The notes: generated by a model not told the origin, from the letters alone. Shown: positions 34,601 through 46,605, counted from the first letter of the stretch. The stretch: 64,000 nucleotides of DNA from Acanthochlamys bracteata (GCA_019914995.1 CM034144.1:6603489-6667488), one strand, 5' to 3'. A program made the numbers and translations.

Positions 34601-34880
34601 AAGAAAATATTGTGGATGCAAGAATTCTTAGGTGAGTTGGGCATTACGCAAAATAATTTTGTTGTTTTTGTAATAGTCAAAGTACAATTCATCTAATAGA
34701 AATCTAAGTTTCTACTCGAAATCCAAAAGATTGATGTGAGATACTATTGAATTTTGGATGAACTCGAAAAAAAATTTTATATATTAGAAGATTCACACTG
34801 ATGAGAATAATGCCGATATGTTAACCAAGAGATTGATCTTAGAAAAACATGCTGCATGTATTATAAATGCGGGCTTAGTG
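31664..34880 (+). pseudogene. Degenerate copia gag-pol
   Basis: A gag zinc knuckle CYYCKRLCHMEKEC (C-x2-C-x4-H-x4-C) at about 31700. A pre-integrase LWHMCLYRIGE is near 32210. Reverse transcriptase traces lie at 33490-33990 (LEVEQLDVKTEFLHGDLR, then YIDDMLIVG near 33945). RNase H traces STTEMEYIATTE are near 34560. Stops and frameshifts interrupt every domain. Confidence 0.8.
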
Positions 34881-34947
34881 AAGTCCTCATTATTCTCCAC
34901 ATAGTTCAAAAAAAGATTTATTGAATTCCCTCCTATATGAGGACCCA

Positions 34948-35570
34948 AATATTATCTTTTATCTTAGTTGCTCTTAAGTAGTAACTTCTCAAAACTAAAG
35001 AAATAAAATAAGAAAACAAAAAGATGGACTGAAAGAGGGTTTTGAGGAACAGCGCCGCAGCCGGAGAAGGAAAGGGAAAAAAAGAAAAAAAGGGAGAGGA
35101 AGAGAGTGAGAGACGGAGAGAGAAACAAGGAGAGATTTGTTCATCTTTCCCTTCTTCTTTGCTCCACCACTATTTTGGCAATTTTAGAATTTCGTCGCTG
35201 CTGTTTGCTCTCCACGCCTTTGCTGCCGCCGGTGTTCCTGTCCACCGCCGCTGCACACATCACTGCTGTCCACCACAAAAGGAGAGAAGAAGAGAGAAGT
35301 AGAGGAAATTCCAAAGCCCAATTTCATATTCCTCAAATTTTAGGGATATTGTTCTAAGCCTATCTTTATCATTGTGGATTTGAATCCGTGTATCCTCTAC
35401 AATTATAGCTAGGGATAAATGAACCTTCAGTGATATACTAAAGATAATTATGTTTATTTAGAATTATTATCGTTGAATTATATTTAAATAGTTTATATTT
35501 ATTTGATTGTATAAAAAAAAGTAAATTTGATTAGTAGGTATTTATCACAAATTATCGTCATCACGTTAAA
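34948..35570 (+). repeat. 3' LTR of the degenerate copia
   Basis: Direct repeat of 29621-30266. The GC-richer stretch 35180-35290 encodes no recognised protein. Confidence 0.7.
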
Positions 35571-35679
35571 TCGTAAAGGAAAGGATGTCAATCTTATTCT
35601 AAAAGATGATGGACAAATTCTGAATGACGAGGGAATCTATAATATGATAGTCGCAATAGAAAACGGTTAGATAGAGATG

Positions 35680-35888
35680 GCGTTTGGAAGTATTTATAAA
35701 TAAAATTTTTAAAATAAAAAATATTTTTATTTTTTTTAAGAAATAAATTTTATTTTTTTATTTTTTTATTATGTAAAATTTTTTATATTTTTTAAATTTT
35801 TAATAAAATTTTTTATTATTTATAATATATATATTAAAAAATATATAAAAATTCAAAAAAAATATTTAGAAAATGTAATTCCAAATGC
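35680..35888. mobile_element. Short AT-rich MITE-like element
   Basis: Begins GCGTTTGGAAGTATTTATAA and ends AATTCCAAATGC, approximately inverted. The interior is almost pure A/T. It resembles the AT-rich foldback at about 25090-25325. Confidence 0.45.
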
Positions 35889-35910
35889 TCCAGAGTAATT
35901 GAGTAAGAAA

Positions 35911-36150
35911 ACGTTTGAAAGTGCTTATAAAATGGAGCTTTTCTAAAATGAAAGATATTTTTGTTCTTTTTAAAAAATGAGCTCTATTTTTTTTACTTCT
36001 AAAAAAATAATAAAAATATGTAATAAAAAAATTTCATTACGTAGAATTTTTCTACACTTTCTAAATTTTTAAATACTTATAAAATATATATTGAAAAACG
36101 TGAAATAGAGAAAAATTGATAAACAGCTTACGATAAGCTGTGCCAAACAC
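35911..36150. mobile_element. MITE-like element, family M, copy 3
   Basis: Inverted orientation relative to copy 1. Starts ACGTTTGAAAGTGCTTATAA and ends CGATAAGCTGTGCCAAACAC; the core has the reverse of the family signature (ATTACGTAGAATTTTTCTAC). Confidence 0.65.
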
Positions 36151-38190
36151 CCCCTAAAAATATTATGCGAAAATGATGTCTCTTTGGTTTTACTTTCGGT
36201 CCATCATTAGAAAAGCATCCATCAGTTTGAAAGCCATGCACCAATTGAAAGTGAAATGACTATGGAGATAATGAGAGAAGGATTCTTTTTTCTTAGAAGC
36301 TAGACGTTCCCTTTAGAGAGAAAGGTTTGTTGGTGTGCCCATCAGCAAGGAGACGACTGCAGAACGACCACGACTGATCTGACGACCGGCCAGGAGATAC
36401 ATAACTTGTCCTTGGTGCAAGTCCTGCAGACACCATGGGTGTCATAGCTAGTGCGCCCAGACACTTACCTTGGTGTCCAGGTGCGAAATTAGGCACTTGG
36501 GGCACTTTCAAGTGTCCGAGCACCTAAGAAGGACCTGGGTGCAACCCGGGTAACTATCATTAGGACATTTGAATCCACATAGGATTCTATTTATCTACTT
36601 TCCATGTTAAATAACAGTTGTATTATGGTAGAAACTCTAATTGCTTGTAGAAGGAAAGTTACAAGTGTATGTACTAGGCATTATCATCAAGGAACAATTG
36701 CTTTATTTCCATTAGTTAGTTTACAGCTTTAGTATTTAGGCTTTAATTACATAAGTAAAGCTTTTAATTTAATTACCCAGATTGTACCACTTTGAATAAT
36801 GATTTCGTACATCTAAGAAAGGTTATAATAGGATTACAAGAGATACTTCTAAAGGTATTGATGACCAATGCCTTAAGATACCTTAATGTACATTATATTG
36901 GTATATTATTTTGAGGTCTTACAAACTGTTCAAGTCACTCTGCTCAGACCATTTGGAATCGGGATGGACCAGCAATACGCATCACCTTTACTTAAATACT
37001 TTGGTTTCTTCCAACTACGAACTGCAAATCGAGCTAGGCACTTTTAGCCTAATTCGAACCTAGGCAGCTATTTCGTGTTCTGGCAGTGTTGTATGCGAGG
37101 AAGACATTACAATAGAAAATTTTGGGCATGTTTATTGCAGTCATTTTTAAAATGTGCTACCGAAATGTAAATTTCCAAAAGTGATAGTTTTGATGTTTGG
37201 GTGATTTTGAAAGTAACTACTAGAAGTAACTTTCAGCTCCAAAGTAATACAGAAACCCATCCGGAACTCACTTTCTGATTAGAAAAAGTGAGTTCTGGAT
37301 ACAGGAAACATATCCTCTTTTGTCATGCCTTGCGGAGACCGCTCATTATTTTCCAAAAATTATGTAACACTCCATATATGCACAAACATAGAATATAAGC
37401 ATTAAAAGAGCTCAGATTGTGGTAATGGAATATACTGAAATGATTCTAGTGCAAACTTGAGATCTAGAGAGCAACTTTAAAAAGCAACAGATTTCTAACC
37501 CAAGTTTTTTTTATATAGAATGTATGAGCATACAGAAAGAGACGAATGTGATGAATGGATATGTGCGCCGTTTACACTATTTCAAACATATATGCCGTTA
37601 AAACCGTAGGGCAACTTCAAAGTAATAAGAAATCAAATATATGCATTTTAGTATCTTTGTTACACTTCATATATTGTTTTCGATGTATATAAGCTCAATT
37701 ATTCTATTTTCACCAATATGTAGGCAAAGAATGTTATTAGTGAAAATATAAGTAGAGAAGTGCCGGAAATGGAAGTGAGAAGAAGTAGGTAAAAGTAAAC
37801 TGAAGTTTTAAAAAGTAGCTTGTATAATTATTTAGAAAGAATTCTGTTATAGATTAAACAAAGGACCCCTAATACCTTTTACATCTTTGAGATGTTTATA
37901 ATTCTAAATATCTTGTTGTTTGTTTTCAGCATATAAATATATGTTCCTCCAAAAGCAGCAAATAACGACAACTAGCTACTTTTACATTGATTTTAATCAC
38001 ATAGAAGTCCATAAGAAATTAAAGCAAACCCTGATGAACAATTATTTTGGTAGCTCTTTCCACAATAAGAACAAAATGGATTTTTTATATAAATATTCTT
38101 GGATTAGAACAAATGGTAGATAGCAAGGAAAGCAATAATAAGTAGACAAGGCATGGATTCAGAGATACATACACAGATCCAAAAGAATTT
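36151..38190. other. Spacer with no supported gene
   Basis: Two kilobases between TE remnants and module A copy 2. A GC-richer stretch at 36350-36560 has repeated GGCACTT/CCAGGTGC-like words, and its open frame looks accidental. About 37130-37300 has AAGTGAGTTCTGG-type words reminiscent of the 3425 MITE. No gene recognised. Confidence 0.45.
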
Positions 38191-38754
38191 TCAGTTATCA
38201 CTTGGAGTTACCCCCATGTCTTCACTACCTTCTTCGTAATCTCCTTTCCTACAAGCAACAACGCCATTTCATGAGAATCATACAGTTTTAAATCTCAACC
38301 AGAAGTGGTACTTCACAATTCAAAATAAAAATAAAATCAGAAGATGGAAATTGTAAAATATAATATGATTTTATAGTAAAGGCTCATAGGGCTTTTGGCA
38401 AAAGGAGGATAAATTAAATGAAAAAGAACAAGGAAGAAATATTGAAGTACCAATTCCATTAGCTGGATTTTTTTAAGAAAAATTTTGAAGTAAAGAGGAG
38501 TAAACAAACCTGAGAAGAAGGGGAAAAAGAAGCAAAAAAGCATGCATACATGTTGAAGCAAGAAGTTGAAGACAATTGTTTTAGGTCAAAAAACAGAAAC
38601 ACAAAACTTAGGTTTCTTGTCAGAAACTTAAAATAACACCAACTAAAGAAAAAGATAACCAAAAAGACAGCCACAACAAACAGGATGAAACGAACAAGAG
38701 AGCAAATAAAAACCCTAATCTTTTAAAGAGAGGCAACATATCATCAAGCTGCAT
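38191..38754 (-). CDS. Module A copy 2: candidate small peptide gene (hypothetical)
   Basis: A 44-codon hydrophobic frame (38754-38620) starts MQLDDMLPLFKRLG and looks like a signal peptide; it matches copy 1 at 13-180. About 370 bp downstream, after a good acceptor (TTGCTTGTAG ending at 38249), a short frame 38248-38191 reads KGDYEEGSEDMGVTPSDN and stop. An acidic peptide with an Asp-Tyr near its start and a Pro-x-x-Asn end is reminiscent of sulfated peptides such as the RGF/CIF classes. Joining the two parts is my inference: no strong donor was found in the hydrophobic exon, and I cannot test splicing. TATA-like sequence at 38946-38955. Alternative: untranslated leader plus an unrelated exon. 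Confidence 0.25.
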
Positions 38755-38945
38755 TCTGAAAACAATGAATTTGAAGAATCTTGGAATGCTTTCGATGGGG
38801 ATGTCAGTAGAGTGGAAGAAGTGAGATAAACAAACCTGATGAAGAAGAAAGGTTTGATCCAGACAGAGATTTTTCTGAGAAATTAAGAATGGATGAAATT
38901 GGTATTGATGTACATTGCAATGAGAGGCTGCTCCAGGTGCTCGTG

Positions 38946-38955
38946 TTATATAAAT
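38946..38955 (-). promoter_or_regulatory. TATA-like box of module A copy 2
   Basis: Minus strand ATTTATATAA, the counterpart of the box at 371-380, at the same distance from the MQLD start codon. Confidence 0.35.
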
Positions 38956-39278
38956 CTTGAGCTTGTCTTTTTATTTTTAGGTTTTGAATTCACGAGTAGG
39001 TATTTTAAAAAAGGTCAACTAAGTAGTAGCACTTGTATACAATAAGGTTGAATATAACTTAAAGTTAAAATTCTTCCATCATGAAAGACCGAAAATATAC
39101 TACAATAAGCTAGTAATAAAAAACAATGACTTAGAGTATTTATTACACCAAAAAAAAGGAAAATGTACTACTTCTGTCTTAATGAGCAAGAAAAATGTTA
39201 CGAATTTTTTGGGTGTATATGCCTTGTGGTTGTTCTTCTTGCCTATATGCCTTTTTTGGGTGTACAATCATTTTTTGG

Positions 39279-39529
39279 GTGTTTGGGATTGCTTATCCCT
39301 AACCCTTCTTTTCAATTCTCCATTTCACGTTTTTTAATACATATTTTATAAGTATATAAAAAATTTATTTAAAAATTTAGAAAGTATAAAATAATTCTAC
39401 GGAGTGAGATTTTTTTATTGCATATTTTTATTATTTTTTTTAAAATAAAAAAATAAAACTCATTTTTAAAAAAAAATAAAAATACTCTCCATTTTATAAA
39501 AGCTCTATTTCATAAGTAATTCCAAACGC
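39279..39529. mobile_element. MITE-like element, family M, copy 4
   Basis: Starts GTGTTTGGGATTGCTTAT and ends ATAAGTAATTCCAAACGC, near-perfect inverted ends, with the family core CTACGGAGTGAGAT. Confidence 0.75.
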
Positions 39530-39587
39530 GCCAGATCTACTCGATAATAAAGTCAACTTGCCTCCCATCGAGGAGGAAGAAGCTTTC

Positions 39588-40184
39588 TTCTTCTTCTTAT
39601 ATAAGATGTTATTTATAGATTTAGTTGCCCGAATATGTTTGATAATAAAGTCAACTTGTCTCATATGATTGATTCGTTCGTTTCCCATGAATTACGGATC
39701 GTTAGCATGTGATCATATATATTTATGATATAATATTTATCTTCATCGATGCACGCTAGCTGTTTAAAAGATTAACATAATAATAAACAACGACTAAACC
39801 AGCCCGGGCTACTTTAATACAACAAATATTGTCGGTTGGAATCGACAGTTCGACCGCCGGATCAATAGCTATATTGTTAGATTTCTTTCTGCTCTCTGGC
39901 TAATCACTACTCTCCAATCCTACTTCCACTTTCCAAATTCTAAAACATAAAACATTCTCAGCAATCAATTTTCAAAAATTCTCAGCCGGATAGCCAATGA
40001 AGCTGCCGGCAAAAATTCTCAACATAAAAACTTGCTTTTACTTTTCAAAACAATTAGTGAAGCATTGAAATTCCAGCAACGCGTTTTAACCAATAATTAA
40101 AACTTAAACAATAGAGTAAATAACAGAAGCTATGTGATTTCCCGTTATCTAAAGCGGGAAGGAAGAGATGGGCGGAGACTGTCG
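39588..40184. repeat. 597-bp tract nearly identical to 49794-50390, copy 1
   Basis: The only difference I see from the second copy is T at 39827 against C at 50033, with no indels. It contains module B (CATGAATTACGGATC, AAACAACGACTAAACCAGCC) and ends GGGCGGAGACTGTCG. Flanking sequence on the left is homologous but clearly diverged, and on the right continues into module H here. No coding frame is evident. Confidence 0.92.
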
Positions 40185-40658
40185 GGCTAGTTTAGTAATC
40201 ACAGCTTCAAGACAGCGAAGATGTTGCTTTATATTATTAAGCTTTATAATAAAATATCTATTTCTTGTGATGACGTATAGGATGGAAAATGCATTATTTT
40301 ATAAAATTTCTGTTATTCTCGTTCGTTTTCTAACTTTCCTCAATATATTTTTGTCTTTTTTTATCAAATTGTTCTATTTTGAATTTTGAAGAACATATTG
40401 TGCCATGATACTGACCCAAATAAATCATCTCAAATTCTTTCCTTTTTTACTAGTATAAATAAAATGGTTTTATTTTCTACTAAGGAACCCTTTAAAGTAG
40501 ATTTTCATTCTTTTCACTAATAATTAAATTTGGTCCCTAGTGGTTGTGCCCGCTTCTCATAAACAAAAAAAATGGTCCCATTTTATGAACCCGGTCAGAT
40601 CACCAAATTATACATTAGAAGTATATTTGGGTCTACATATGAAGTTAGTCCACCGCGG
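40185..40658. repeat. Module H copy 3 and adjoining duplicated sequence
   Basis: Continues the segmental duplication: TTTAGTAATCACAGCTTCAA, then the H block, then GAAGTTAGTCCAC. The counterparts in the second copy are split by insertions and lie at 51568-51853 and 52968-53150, with visibly lower similarity than the 597-bp tract. Confidence 0.75.
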
Positions 40659-41170
40659 ATTAGATGCAAAATTTAAAACTTAGTCCGGACCGATCGAATT
40701 AGACCGTAAATCGGTGATTCGGTATCAATTTCGAACCAAATTAGTATTAAAATGGGTCATACAATTAATCCAGTAAGACTCGGATCGATCCGATCGATTT
40801 TTTGATCAACTCAGTAACCCGGCTGAATAGATCGACCAAGTAATATTATTTTTTTCCAAAAACCAACATTAAAGATAATTATTCCTCGCCGATCGATGTT
40901 GTTCTTCCTCTCTGATCAATGTTGTTGGCCGCTGCGTTTCTAAACCCATCAGTGAAGTATTAGCTCTCAAATCCATCGACAAAAGGCTCCTACTCGACCC
41001 CATCGATCATCACTTAGCATCTCGCGAAGCGACCATTACCAAGTTTGCTTCTTCTGATCAAGAAGATACTTCCAAGCATGAGCATGTTGTTGGGTTGCGT
41101 AGATTTTATGACGATGATGAGTTCATTCATCTCGTCATGGATTTCTGCGTCGGCGATGACCTGCTTAGTT

Positions 41171-41362
41171 TGATGAAAAAATTATTTCAATCTTATTTCA
41201 ATCATTTAATAAAAATATATATATATAGACTCATCATAATACTAAATAAGAAGAGTTCTAATAAAATATATCTAATTCTAAGAAAAAATATCTAAAATAA
41301 TTAGAAAAGATATATAAGATAACTAAATACTGATATTTAAGATAATTATTTTAACTTACACA
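41171..41362 (-). repeat. 3' LTR of the minus-strand copia
   Basis: On the minus strand starts TGTGTAAGTTAAAAT and ends TTTTTTCATCA. Direct repeat of 45192-45382. Confidence 0.85.
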
Positions 41363-44300
41363 AACACTCTCCCTCAAGTTGGTGCAAATATATTATCGAT
41401 GCCTAACTTGCTTAGTTAGTCATGAAAGATTTTATTCGAGACATCTTTTGTCAAAATATCTGCTAGTTGTGATTCTGAATTCACAAAAGATAACTCAATC
41501 AATTTTGACTCCAAATTTTCTTTGATGAAATGTCAATTCACCTCCACATGCTCGGTGTGATCATACTGCACTGCGTTATGCACAATATTTATTACAACTT
41601 TATTATCACAAAATAGCTTCATCGAATTTGTTGTAGGAAAACCAAGCTCAGTGAATAATATTCGAAGCCATAAAAGTTCACAAGCTCCATATGTCATTCT
41701 TCTGTATTCAGTTTCAGCAGAAGATCGAACAACAACGTTCTGTTTCTTACTCCTCCATGTGATTAAATTACCACCAATAAATATAAAATAACCAGATGTC
41801 AAATGCCTATCAGTCTTATCTCTTGCCTATCTTCATCAGTATATCCATCTATATTCAGATGGTAATATTTTCTGAATAATAATCCTCTGCCTAGTGATGA
41901 TTTCAAATATTTTAAAATTTTATTCACAGTTTAATATGATCAACACTTGGAGAATGCATAAACTGGCTAACAACACTCACAACATACCAACTAATCGTTT
42001 ATATCTTTTCTTAACTGTTGGCACTTGATTAGGATGTTCTGCTAACTTATGATTATCAATGATTGGTGTATCGATAGGTTTGCAATCCCACATCCCTATC
42101 TCAAACAATAAGTCAATGATATATTTTTTTTTTTTGATAAAAAAATACCTTACTTAAACCTTACCATTTCAATGCCAAAAAAATATTTCAACTCTCCAAA
42201 TTCTTTCATCTCGAATTCAGAAGCTAGATATATTTTTAATCTCTGAGTTTCTTTAAAATCATTACATGTAACAATCATATCATCAATATAGATTATTAAA
42301 ACAGTCACCTTACCATTCTGATTTTTTTTGAAAAAATGTATTAATTACATCAAACTGCTGCAAGAGCCAATCAAAATTTGCTGCAAGAGATAGCAATACT
42401 CTGATGGTATTAATTTTTACAACTGGGGCAAAAGTCTCGTGATAATCCACTCATAAGTGTATGAGTATCCCTTGGCCACTAACCTTACCTTATATCTCCG
42501 ATCGTTTCGTCTGCTTTGTATTTGATAGTGTACATCTATTTACAGCCAACTGCTTTCTTTCTATTTGGTAATGGTACTATTTTTCAAGTCAGATTCTTCT
42601 GAAAAAAATCCATTTCTTCATTCATAGCCTTAGTCCATATAGGATCGGCTAAGACTTCTCTAGTACTAGAAAGAAGTGTCACAGTTGCCAGCTGATTAAT
42701 AAAAATAATATATGATGGGGATAGCCTATGAGAAGACACATGATTAGCAATAGGATATCTGAAGACTTTTTTTTGTTGAATATTTTTTAGAAAATTTTTC
42801 ACGATTTTTTCTGTGTGGTAACTAATAACTCTTTCGGACAATATTAGATTTAATAATAATAATATTATGAGTCTCAGTACTTATTTTAACAATGTTCTCA
42901 AGAATTTGAGCTGGTACTGTAGGATGCGAGAGGGAGATTTTTTCTATAACTTCAGCCCTTTCTATCTGTTCTGTTTTTTTTGTTTCAAGTTCAGTAGTTT
43001 CAATCTCCTCCAGACCTAAGTCATCATTCACACATTGTCTCTAACCTTACTCAATATGTATGCTGAACTCAATAGTAAGTCAATTCAGATCTTTTGTAAC
43101 TTCTATCTCTCCCTGAAAATGTGAATATGATACCGATCTGACAAAATATATTTCTAACTCTAAAAATCACGTCCATAGTCACAAAAATACGACATGTCGG
43201 AGGACAATAGCAGCGATAACCATTCTGTTAAGGACCATAACCAAGAAAAACGCACCTCAAAGCACATAAATCTAATTTATTCTTCTGAGTCTTCTGCAAA
43301 TGTATTAATGCAACATATCTAAAAATCCAAAGTGAAAGTGAGATGATAGAAGGTATAGTGACAAATATAGATAAAACCTCAAGTGGTGTCCAAAAATTTA
43401 GCACTCTAAAATACATGCGATTAATCAGATAAACTGCAGACTGAACTGCATCTATCCAATAGTGTTTTAAAATATGGGCTGCAAATAATAAAGCATAGGC
43501 GATCTTTAAAATATGTCCATTTTTTCTTTCAATCACTCTATTTTGTTATAGTATGTGTGGATAAGAGATTTCATAAATAATACCATACTGATGAAGATAA
43601 AAGCTTAAAGAAGTATTAATATACTCTCCTCCATTATCAGAGCAAAAAACTCGAATAGGTAAAAAAAATTGAGTTTACATCATCTTATGAAATCGAACAA
43701 ATATATTTATTGTATCATTTTTATTCTTTAAAGTATATAACTATGTCATATTTGTGCAATCATCAACAAATGTCACAAACTACTTAATGCCAATAAGTGT
43801 CATAACGGAAGAGGGTCTCCAAATATCCGAATGTACTAATTCAAACGGAGTTGATCGTTTACTCATAATAAAAAAATAAAGCATTAGGTAACTCTTAACA
43901 AGAATGCAAGTTTCACACTGAAATTCAAACTCATTGAGGCTAGAAAATAAAGAGGGTAATAAATGACGTAAGTAGACAAAACAAAACATGACCTGGTCGT
44001 CGATGCCAAAGCCAAAATTTATTCCTCTTTCAATATCAGATTTACGAACACTATAAACTCTTCCGTAACTGATATCATCCAAATAATATAGGCCTCTTCT
44101 TTTAATACCACGCACAATAATCTTATATGTCTGGATATCTTGAAGTAAATAAAAATATGGGTACAATAAAACAATGCAATTCAATTGTTTAGTGATTAAT
44201 AGACAATATATTATTTTGATAAAAAAGGAACAAGCAAGCAATCCTGTAAAGACAAAGATGGTGTCAACATCACTATGCCAGCACCTGTCAATAGATAAAT

Positions 44301-45191
44301 ATCTCTATTAGCATATGTCACATTATATCTAACTAGAGTAGTCGTGCTATGAAAATTTTCTGAATCAAATGTCATATGATCCGTGGCTCCAGAGTTTAGA
44401 ATCCATCTCGTATACTTACTAGAATCTGAAATGTTATTTAAAGTATATTTTTCGTTATCTGAAGTTGAAAAATCTGAAGCAACTTGTGCTTCTCTAAAGA
44501 GCTTTCTTTTTTTTTCTCAATTATTCCCACCAATCTAGATATCCAATTAATTTGAAGCATGAATCTCTATTATAGCAAAATTTACCACAATAAATATATT
44601 GCTCCTTTTTCTATGTCGGGCCTAGTTAAGTCAGGCAGTAGGAACTGGATCAATTCTATGGTCTGGATTGGGTCTAGTTCAAGTCGGACTGGTTCGATTC
44701 AAACTAGTCCGGTCTGGTCGGTTCGATTTTGGTCTGGTTCATCCGACAGGATTCGGCAGCGGTGAGCAATTAGCGGCAACGGCGTTCGGCAGGCGTCGGC
44801 GAGCAGCAATAGCGGCGAGCAACGGCGTGCAATGGTAGAGATCCAATCGCGCCGGCGGGAGCTTGAATCGAGCGGGCGATCGGCGGCGTAAAATTCAATT
44901 GAGCAATCTGGCAGCGGCGATCGACGGAGCAACGGATCCGGTGATCGGTGTTGGATCTAGCTGTTGGAGGCAGCAGTTATTGCGACAGTAAGCAGCAAAG
45001 GCGGCGGAGGTTTGAATTTTTTTTTTGTAGATCTAATCCGGTTAAATTACCAGATTTGTTTTGGTCGAAATTTCTAACCGTTGTAATCGTTTCTCCACGA
45101 TCGCAATGGATAGTGTGGTCAAAATCTTACCGTAACAGTCGTTATCTCTACGACGAAGGCGGACAGATCTAAAATTTTTGTTCTGATACCA

Positions 45192-45382
45192 TAATAAAAA
45201 AACTATTTTAATATTATTTCAATCGTTCAATAAAAGTATATATATAAACTTCTCATTATACTAAATAAGAAGAATTCTAAATAATAAAAATATCTAATTC
45301 TAAAAAAATATCTAAAATAATTAAAAATAATATATCAGATAACTAAATAAAAATATATAAAATAATTATATTGACTCACGCT
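45192..45382 (-). repeat. 5' LTR of the minus-strand copia
   Basis: Direct repeat of 41171-41362 with substitutions (terminal CA has become TA), directly followed on the minus strand by the TGGTATCAG primer site. Confidence 0.85.
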
Positions 45383-45920
45383 AATTTCTTCATATCTATC
45401 CAAGAATGCTTCTTTGTAGGAGAACGCTGCAGCTGAGTTGACGACGCAGCTCGTTGAAGCTTTGTTGTTCATTCACCGGAGAGGAATCGCTCACAGAGAG
45501 ATCAAATCTGACAACGTTCTGCTCTCATATTACAACCAGGTAACGATCAAATTTCTTCTCGTAATTTTTCTCCAAATTCCCCTGTAATGCTAGTGTTTGT
45601 TTTCAATTACTAAATTAGGTTTTTTGACATTGCAGTACAACCTCTTGTAGGTACGCAACTTTGCTGCCTATTGCTTATCAATCATTATAAGCTCCTTTTC
45701 AATTCAAAAAATATATGCACACTTTTTTAAAAATTTAGAAAGTACAGATAAAATATAAATTATAAAATAATTATATGCTATGTTTTAAAATATTTATAAA
45801 ATAATATATTAAAACTTTTTTCAGATTTTTTTATTTATAATAAGTACTCTTAAAAGTCCCTAATAGTCGTATAAATATAACTTAGTTAATTTGTAATGCA
45901 TATATCATAGAGATTCTGGG

Positions 45921-46168
45921 ACGTTTGGGAGTACTTATAAAATAGAGATTTTTTAAAATAGAGAGTATTTTTGTTTTTTTTTAAATAAGCTCTATTTTTT
46001 TTACTTCCAAAAAATAATAAAAATATGCAATAAAAAGATCTCACTCCGTAAAATTTTTCTACACTTTCTAAATTTTTAAATAAATTTTTTATATACTTTA
46101 AAAATATATATTAAAAAATGTAAAATGAAGAAAAATTGAGAAAAATTGATAAGCAGCTTTTCAAACGC
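45921..46168. mobile_element. MITE-like element, family M, copy 5
   Basis: Starts ACGTTTGGGAGTACTTATAA and ends AGCAGCTTTTCAAACGC, with the reversed family core GATCTCACTCCGTAAAATTT. Lies within the Pack-MULE-like element. Confidence 0.65.
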
Positions 46169-46489
46169 AGCCCCAAACAACTATGTTTTGAACCTTTTAC
46201 CTATTGTTTTGAAAACTATTGCTTTAAACGTATGAAAGATGTACATTAAAAATATATTCAATATTTATTATATATAATTATATATTTTTAAAATTTTTAA
46301 TAGTTATCACAGTATATCTTATTTAATATATATATGTCATATTTAAATTTTAATATTGATTTAATAAATTTTATTCACCCAGTGGTCGATCTACTGATCC
46401 GTCCGGTTCACCAATGATCTAATGATCTAATAATTTTTTCGGATCAAGGACCGAATTGAGTTTTAAAACTATAATTAGAAGCTAATTAA

Positions 46490-46605
46490 TTGATCGTGCA
46501 TCACGCAACTTAATCATTTATATATTTTTAATCTTCTATGAAAAGACCTTTTAGCGTGTTGATTTTGAGAAATATGTGAGGAAGTAAACACGTTGGTAGC
46601 AACGG
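46490..46605. repeat. Module F copy 2
   Basis: GATCGTGCATCACGCAACTT, then GAGGAAGTAAACACGTTGG. Resumes the duplicated segment interrupted at 40659 by the Pack-MULE-like element. Confidence 0.7.

Larger units (their letters stand above)
29621..35570 (+). mobile_element. Old degenerate Ty1/copia retrotransposon
   Basis: Direct repeats 29621-30266 and 34948-35570 (each with CTTAAGTAGTAA- or CCTAAGTAGTAA-like starts, GAACAGCGCCGCAG in the middle, and a CA-rich GCCGCCGGTGTT segment) are diverged LTRs. Between them are gag and pol remnants with many stops. The LTR copies differ at many sites, so the insertion is old. The exact LTR ends and target duplication could not be fixed. Confidence 0.8.
41171..45382 (-). 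mobile_element. Degenerate Ty1/copia retrotransposon with 192-bp LTRs
   Basis: Read on the minus strand. The 5' LTR is 45382-45192, followed by TGGTATCAG (45191-45183), the initiator-Met tRNA primer site. The 3' LTR is 41362-41171, preceded by the purine tract GAGGGAGAGTG. Internal frames, all broken: GAG-pre-integrase (RGLYYLDD, about 44090), integrase (ERKNGHI and YLINRM, about 43430-43530), reverse transcriptase (YIDD, 42290-42279), RNase H (VVVRSSAETEY, 41533-41802). Most of gag is missing. It splits the captured kinase fragment. Confidence 0.88.
40919..45539 (+). pseudogene. Protein kinase fragment, PEP-carboxylase-kinase-like
   Basis: Two pieces of one kinase domain lie on either side of a copia insertion. 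The first (about 40919-41170) reads GRCVSKPISEVLALKSIDK, with the ATP-binding lysine in ALKSIDK, then LLLDPIDHHLASRE and FIHLVMDFCVGDDLL. The second (45420-45539) reads ENAAAELTTQLVEALLFIHR and then the catalytic loop AHREIKSDNVL, followed by an intron-like GTAACG. Plant PEPC kinases have SIDK, DLF-type and AHRDIKPDN sequences at these positions. The catalytic Asp is Glu here and the Pro of KPDN is Ser. A stop codon directly precedes the second piece and the Gly-rich loop and activation segment are missing. Non-functional; captured by a transposon. Confidence 0.7.
40668..46473. mobile_element. Pack-MULE-like element carrying kinase fragments (later insertions inside)
   Basis: Flanked by ATTAGATGC (40659-40667) and ATTAGAAGC (46474-46482), a 9-bp duplication with one mismatch, typical of Mutator-like elements. 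The ends are imperfect inverted repeats: AAAATTTAAAACTTAGTCCG on the left, and TAGTTTTAAAACTCAATTCG from the right. The homologous segment at 53138-53205 lacks the element. It has since been enlarged by a copia (41171-45382) and a MITE (45921-46168), so the original was about 1.3 kb. The captured gene is a serine/threonine kinase of PEP carboxylase kinase type. Confidence 0.7.

Noticed and set aside
36293..36523. 76-codon GC-richer minus-strand frame
   Set aside because: No domain, no signal peptide, no conserved copy, and built from repeated GGCACTT/CCAGGTGC words.
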